Assembly (NCBI GenBank): GCA_902594855.1
Contig: CACJNS010000001.1
Span: forward strand, 354,696 to 418,695
DNA: 64,000 nucleotides
Reading direction: 5' to 3'
Source of the DNA: an uncultured SAR86 cluster bacterium
Lineage (GTDB): Bacteria; Pseudomonadota; Gammaproteobacteria; Magnimaribacterales; AG-339-G14
Below the pieces are notes generated by a model. The model was not told the DNA's origin. It saw nothing but the letters and a program-made list of their open reading frames with translations, and searched no databases. The translations under genes were made by a program, and so were the position numbers. Positions 59,970 to 64,000 of this stretch are shown one piece after another. How positions within the stretch are numbered: position 1 is the stretch's first letter; the number at the start of each line of letters is the position of its first letter.

Positions 59970-61325
59970 ATGTCAGCTAAATCAATGGATGAATTAGTCT
60001 CTTTATGCAAGAGAAGAGGATTCATTTTTCAATCTAGTGAAATCTATGGTGGCTTGCAAGGTATGTATGACTTTGGTCCGCTTGGAGTTGAGTTAAAAAA
60101 TAATTTAAAAAATGCATGGTGGAAATCCATGGTTTATGAAAGAGATGATGTTGAAGGTTTGGATGCGTCCATCTTAACAAATCAACTTGTATTAAATTAT
60201 TCCGGCCATGAAGATACTTTTACAGATCCTTTGGTTGACTGTAGGAGTTGCAAGTCCAGATGGAGAGCAGATCAAATTGAAGATAGTTGCCCGAATTGCG
60301 GTAGCCAAGATTTGACTGACCCCAGACCTTTTAACTTGATGTTCAAGACTAATGTAGGCCCTCTTGAAGATGAAGGATCCATTGCTTATCTCAGACCAGA
60401 AACTGCGCAACAGATTTTTACTAACTTTAAGAATATAGTTGATTCAACATCAAGAGCTTTACCTTTTGGTATTGCGCAAATTGGGAAAGCTTTTCGGAAT
60501 GAAATAACTCCAAGAAATTTTATTTTTAGAGTCCGTGAATTTGAACAAATGGAATTGGAATTTTTTGTAGAGCCAGGAGAGGATAATCAGTGGCACGACA
60601 AATGGATTGAGGAAAGATCAAAATGGTGGGAGAGTCAGGGAGTCTCTAAAAAGAAAATTAGATTTTTAGAAGTACCTAAAGATGAACTATCCCATTATTC
60701 GAAACGTACCGTTGATTTAATGTATGAATTCCCTCACGGTGAGGAAGAATTGGAGGGCATAGCAAACAGAACTGACTTTGATTTAGGCTCACATTCCAAA
60801 AATCAAGATCAACTAAATATACAAAGCAAGATAAGAAAAAATTCGGACTCTAACTCAAGATTGGCGATACAGGATAAAGATTCAAATGAATGGATTGTTC
60901 CATTTGTTATAGAGCCATCTGCCGGAGTCGAAAGAGGAGTATTGGCTATTTTGAACGAAGCTTACAAGGCTGAGAAATTAGAAGACGGAAAAGAACGAAT
61001 AGTTCTAGCTCTTAAACCTCATCTTAGTCCAATAAAGGCCGCCGTTATCCCTCTGAAAAAAAATAATGAAGATCTCGTATCCTTGGCTAAAAATGTAAAA
61101 GACGAACTTCAATCTTTAGGTAAGGGTAGAGTTCTCTTGGAGAATACAGGAAATATCGGAAAAAGTTATAGGAAGCATGATGAAGTAGGTACTCCAATGT
61201 GCATAACAATTGATTTTGATTCTCTTGATAATAACACAGTTACAATAAGAGATAGAGATAGTATGGAACAAAAAACTATTCAAATACATGAGCTTACAAC
61301 TTATTTCTCTAATTTTTTTAAGTAA
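59970..61325 (+). CDS. glyS: Glycyl-tRNA synthetase, single-chain alpha2 type
   Basis: 451 residues. Class II motifs: motif 1 region [19 protein letters not shown], motif 2 [22 protein letters not shown], motif 3 in [15 protein letters not shown] zinc ribbon (CRSC near 88-91, CPNC near 103-106) and a C-terminal anticodon domain ([21 protein letters not shown]). This is the alpha2 enzyme of archaea, eukaryotes and Gram-positives, not the two-gene glyQ/glyS type usual for gammaproteobacteria. It stands where glyQ-glyS are expected, 9 bases before gmhB. Confidence 0.95.
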   Translation: MSAKSMDELVSLCKRRGFIFQSSEIYGGLQGMYDFGPLGVELKNNLKNAWWKSMVYERDDVEGLDASILTNQLVLNYSGHEDTFTDPLVDCRSCKSRWRADQIEDSCPNCGSQDLTDPRPFNLMFKTNVGPLEDEGSIAYLRPETAQQIFTNFKNIVDSTSRALPFGIAQIGKAFRNEITPRNFIFRVREFEQMELEFFVEPGEDNQWHDKWIEERSKWWESQGVSKKKIRFLEVPKDELSHYSKRTVDLMYEFPHGEEELEGIANRTDFDLGSHSKNQDQLNIQSKIRKNSDSNSRLAIQDKDSNEWIVPFVIEPSAGVERGVLAILNEAYKAEKLEDGKERIVLALKPHLSPIKAAVIPLKKNNEDLVSLAKNVKDELQSLGKGRVLLENTGNIGKSYRKHDEVGTPMCITIDFDSLDNNTVTIRDRDSMEQKTIQIHELTTYFSNFFK

Positions 61326-61333
61326 AAATATAC

Positions 61334-61876
61334 TTGGATAACTCAAGTAAATATATTGTTTTAGATCGTGATGGTGTCATCAATGTTGATCTATTTGATT
61401 ACGTAAGAGATCCAAGGGAATTTGAATTTGAACATAAGAGCGTTCAAGCAATAAAAAAATTATCAGACAAAAATGTAAAAATTGTTGTTCTTACAAATCA
61501 AGCCTGTGTTTCACAAAAAACGGCAACTGAGGAAATGATAAATAACGTTCATGATCATATGAAAAATGAACTAAAAAAAGTTGGGGCTGAGATTGAGCTA
61601 ATTCTATTTTGTCCGCATGCAAATGAAGACAATTGTGAATGCAGAAAACCAAAAACAGGTTTGTTAGAAAAAGCTGAAGCTAAGCTTGGAATTTCGCTTA
61701 AGGATTGTTTTTTTATTGGTGACAAAGAATCTGATTTACTTGCTGCAAAAAATCATGGATGTCGTCCTGTCTTGGTTCTTACCGGTTATGGAATGCATAC
61801 CATTAGAACAGCTGAAAGTTTGATGGGTGTAAAAATTTACGAGAATTTATTCGAAGCTATAGAGAACAACTTTTGA
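61334..61876 (+). CDS. gmhB: D-glycero-beta-D-manno-heptose-1,7-bisphosphate 7-phosphatase
   Basis: 180 residues from TTG 61334. HAD motif I VLDRDGVINVDLFDYVR, motif II VVLTNQACVSQ, zinc loop CPHANEDNCECRKPKTG (Cys-His-Cys-Cys), motif III FIGDKESDLLAAKNHG. Step of ADP-heptose synthesis for LPS core. Overlaps the plsC start by one base (TGATG). Confidence 0.94.
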   Translation: MDNSSKYIVLDRDGVINVDLFDYVRDPREFEFEHKSVQAIKKLSDKNVKIVVLTNQACVSQKTATEEMINNVHDHMKNELKKVGAEIELILFCPHANEDNCECRKPKTGLLEKAEAKLGISLKDCFFIGDKESDLLAAKNHGCRPVLVLTGYGMHTIRTAESLMGVKIYENLFEAIENNF

Positions 61877-62583
61877 TGGTTTATCTTAGATCGGGTATTT
61901 TTTATTTTTTTCTTATTATTGGATTGGGATTAATTTTCATTGGCATACCTTTCCTATATTTCACTCCGTTAATAACGCGACAAAAAATTATTTTAAGCTG
62001 GGTATGGTTAGTAAGATTTACATTGAAATATATTTGCAATGTTGAAATTGAATTTAAAGGATTCAAAGATTATCTTAATGGCAAATTTCTTTTTGTCTCT
62101 AATCACCAAAGCACATTGGAAACGTTGGTGTTACATCATGAGTTTCAACCAATGTCAGCGATTACAAAGAAAGAAAATTTGAGTGTTCCAGTTTTTGGCT
62201 TAGGTTTTAGATTGCTTGAACCTATTTACATAGAAAGAGATATGAAGCTGAGCTCTACCAAAAAAATTATAAGAGAAGGAATAAAAAAAATTGAAGCTGG
62301 ATTATCAGTTTTATATTTTCCAGAAGGCACGAGGATGTCAGTAGGAGAAATAGGAAGATTTTCTAGAACCGGTATTGAAGTTGCAGCCAAAACAGAAACC
62401 AGCATCATCCCAATAGTTCACAACTCAGCAGAGTGTTGGCCGCCCAGTTACTTAATACAACCAGGAAAAGTTATTTTTTACTTAGGTGATCCAGTTGAAA
62501 CATCCGGTAAAAATATAAGACAACTTACAACTGACCTTCAATCATGGATGATTGAAAATTATCATCTAACGTCTGAGTCTTAA
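61876..62583 (+). CDS. plsC: 1-acyl-sn-glycerol-3-phosphate acyltransferase
   Basis: 235 residues from ATG 61876 (in the gmhB stop). N-terminal helix (about 7-30), then the acyltransferase motif SNHQSTLETLVLHHE, where HX4E replaces the usual HX4D; KKENLSVPVFGLGF, EPIYIERD and FPEGTRMSVGE. Makes phosphatidic acid. gmhB-plsC is a common pair. Confidence 0.9.
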   Translation: MVYLRSGIFYFFLIIGLGLIFIGIPFLYFTPLITRQKIILSWVWLVRFTLKYICNVEIEFKGFKDYLNGKFLFVSNHQSTLETLVLHHEFQPMSAITKKENLSVPVFGLGFRLLEPIYIERDMKLSSTKKIIREGIKKIEAGLSVLYFPEGTRMSVGEIGRFSRTGIEVAAKTETSIIPIVHNSAECWPPSYLIQPGKVIFYLGDPVETSGKNIRQLTTDLQSWMIENYHLTSES

Positions 62584-62695
62584 AAATATCTTTAAAAGGA
62601 TTATCAAACCTCAAATTCACAAAAAACTCCCTTTTTCGCTCCTTTTTGCTAAATTTAAGACTTAAACTGTATAAAAGTACCATTTTGGGGGAAAT

Positions 62696-63130
62696 ATGCT
62701 TAAAAAACTGTTTAGTCAGGCTACAAATGACAGAATCCACTGGACAACGCTAATTAGTGAAAAAATCCTTTTAGCGCTTATTGGAATTGCTACATGCATC
62801 GCTGCAGCCCTTTATTTATGGGAAATGTTCATAGAAAGACGCATTGAACTGTCGGATTTATTCTTATTATTCATCTATGCTGAAATTTTAGGCATGGTTG
62901 GTGCTTTTTACAGCACGAATAGAATTCCAGTAACTTTGCCAATAATTATCGCTATAACGGCTATTTGCAGATTAATTGTTATGCAAAATAAAGAAATGGA
63001 AGCTACATTAATTGTTGGAGAAGCTGCAGCGGTTCTTATCCTGGCTGGCGCTGCCTATATGATGAGCCTGAAAGATAAAATAAGTTTAGAAAAATTAAGA
63101 AACCAAAACAATGATGACATCCAAAGCTAG
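62696..63130 (+). CDS. PsiE-like phosphate-starvation-inducible membrane protein
   Basis: 144 residues, four helices. ELSDLFLLFIYAEILGMVGAF and ITAICRLIVMQNKEMEATL match PsiE. Function unknown; related to phosphate starvation in E. coli. A ribosome site (GGGGGAAAT) precedes ATG 62696. Its last 4 bases overlap the convergent gene at 63127. Confidence 0.8.
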   Translation: MLKKLFSQATNDRIHWTTLISEKILLALIGIATCIAAALYLWEMFIERRIELSDLFLLFIYAEILGMVGAFYSTNRIPVTLPIIIAITAICRLIVMQNKEMEATLIVGEAAAVLILAGAAYMMSLKDKISLEKLRNQNNDDIQS

Positions 63131-63441
63131 TGCTTTTTAAGCGGCTGATCGGATTCTTCAAACCAACCGTCGATGATTTCATTGTTCTCATCTATCCATC
63201 TTTCGATTTGAAGGATGACAAAATCTTGCCCAGAAATTAAATCAAAATTCTCTTGTGGCATAGATTCCTTTTCTCTCTCAAGCAGCTCTTTCAATGTAAT
63301 GAGATTTTCTGTTTGTTGTTGATATTCCAAAAGGGTAGGATTTTTTTTATCAGAAAAAGTGTCTTGGATTTCATCCAATAATTGGTCTTTGAATTTTTGA
63401 ATCTCTTTGATATTCAAAACTCTTTTATCTCTCTGCTCCAA
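63127..63441 (-). CDS. Small charged helical protein of unknown function
   Basis: 104 residues, mostly Glu/Lys/Gln-rich helix (IKEIQKFKDQLLDEIQDTF, LITLKELLEREKESM), likely coiled coil, ending IIDGWFEESDQPLKKH. Not recognised. Its start lies within the last 28 bases of the upstream COQ4-like gene, so the two are translationally coupled. Confidence 0.6.
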   Translation of the reverse strand: MEQRDKRVLNIKEIQKFKDQLLDEIQDTFSDKKNPTLLEYQQQTENLITLKELLEREKESMPQENFDLISGQDFVILQIERWIDENNEIIDGWFEESDQPLKKH

Positions 63442-63953
63442 GAAACTTTTTTTATTTTCCTTTCTGAATGTGTAAGGATTTTGATGTGAAATTCTTCTCT
63501 TATTTCTTTTATACTTTTATCAAGTAACTCTTCTGAAAAATAATAATTCCAACGCTTCTTCATTTTAAAACATCTAAATAAAATCGTTGGCCACTTTTTA
63601 TACATGACTTTTAAGTAGAGAAAAAAGTACTTTGTATAACCAACGTCTTTTAGAAGAATTTCTACTTTTTCTGTTGTCTCTTTGAAATTTATTTTTCCGG
63701 AAAAATAATCTTTTAATGTTTGAAAATAGTTTCCACCAAAAAATACCCAGCAATCCAACATTGCTTCCTCTTCTAAGGTTGTATCTAATCCAAAAATTAC
63801 ATGAGTTGCATCATGGCAGAGAATACCCCACTTTTCTGAATCGCTAACTTGTTCTCCAAGAACATATCTATTATTTTTTCTTAAATAACTTCTATATTCA
63901 TCTATTCCTTCTTGCAAAGATGTATTGCAACCTTGGTTCTGAAAATTGAGCAT
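63414..63953 (-). CDS. COQ4-motif protein (ubiquinone biosynthesis-like)
   Basis: 179 residues, no signal peptide. ILCHDATHVIFGLDTTLEEEA contains His47-Asp48-x-x-His51 and Glu63, which is the HDxxHx11E zinc-binding signature of the COQ4 family. COQ4 carries a role in C1 decarboxylation/hydroxylation in ubiquinone synthesis. The N-terminus and later helices do not match a classical COQ4 in detail, so a relative is the safer call. Overlaps the small gene at 63127 by 28 bases. Confidence 0.65.
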   Translation of the reverse strand: MLNFQNQGCNTSLQEGIDEYRSYLRKNNRYVLGEQVSDSEKWGILCHDATHVIFGLDTTLEEEAMLDCWVFFGGNYFQTLKDYFSGKINFKETTEKVEILLKDVGYTKYFFLYLKVMYKKWPTILFRCFKMKKRWNYYFSEELLDKSIKEIREEFHIKILTHSERKIKKVSWSREIKEF

Positions 63954-64000
63954 TGTTTTATTATAGTTTAATACTTTTCACTCATTACAAACTTTAGTTT

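Overview
The window is an AT-rich, very gene-dense stretch of a Gram-negative chromosome with short intergenic gaps and many 1-8 base gene overlaps. The gene content fits an aerobic marine gammaproteobacterium with a streamlined genome, possibly SAR86-like. The signs are a complete aa3/caa3-type cytochrome c oxidase operon with heme A synthesis, LPS genes (gmhB, an LpxL-like acyltransferase), E. coli-type gshA, selO, and a block whose gene order (aroE-tsaC ... def-fmt-trkA ... lpxL-like ... glycyl-tRNA synthetase-gmhB-plsC) recalls the origin-proximal region of Pseudomonas. The taxonomic assignment is inference. I saw no rRNA, tRNA, CRISPR array, phage genes or insertion sequence.

Region by region. 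1-3000: a cut-off Nmad3-like gene, then a five-gene metal cassette (CxxC protein, predicted beta-barrel protein, MerP-like His-rich protein, MerT-like transporter, CsoR-type repressor). 3000-8200: accessory enzymes and hydrolases (beta-lactamase-fold hydrolase, MazG-like protein, DUF1330, LpqC-like lipoprotein esterase, HMCES/YedK, metallo-beta-lactamase-fold lipoprotein) and two coupled small membrane proteins. 8267-12070: five exported proteins of an unrecognised two-module family, two of them tandem duplicates. 12072-14552: an aminoglycoside-phosphotransferase-fold kinase and selO. 14536-14960: three micro-genes (two single-helix membrane peptides and a four-cysteine zinc-ribbon peptide) around a 12-bp perfect inverted repeat. 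15146-21014: an MDR reductase, then DUF3604 lipoprotein, homocysteine methyltransferase, TetR and glycosidase, with palindromes in front of the first gene and the TetR gene, ending in a 23-residue lipoprotein. 21011-33015: redox and detoxification genes, including a tight five-enzyme operon (CmcJ-like oxygenase, OYE reductase, saccharopine-dehydrogenase-like, aldo/keto reductase, SDR). 33133-37118: hydrolases and esterases. 37208-41319: pckA, gshA and a quinone reductase. 41373-42719: three paralogous three-helix membrane proteins that I cannot name. 43191-52731: a beta-propeller-like protein and the cytochrome oxidase operon. 52789-63953: the housekeeping block, ending with a PsiE-like protein and a COQ4-motif protein.

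How the genes fit together. The oxidase operon carries the structural subunits (ctaC, ctaD, ctaE), copper delivery (ctaG, sco1 and a CxxxC SCO-like protein), SURF1 and heme A synthesis (ctaB, ctaA), all on the minus strand. The MerT/MerP/CsoR cassette may handle copper or another soft metal. In the last 11 kb an alpha2-type single-chain glycyl-tRNA synthetase sits exactly where related bacteria carry glyQ-glyS, and rsmB is absent between fmt and trkA. The best candidates for something undescribed are the three-helix membrane triplet, the two-module exported family, the micro-gene cluster and the five-enzyme redox operon.
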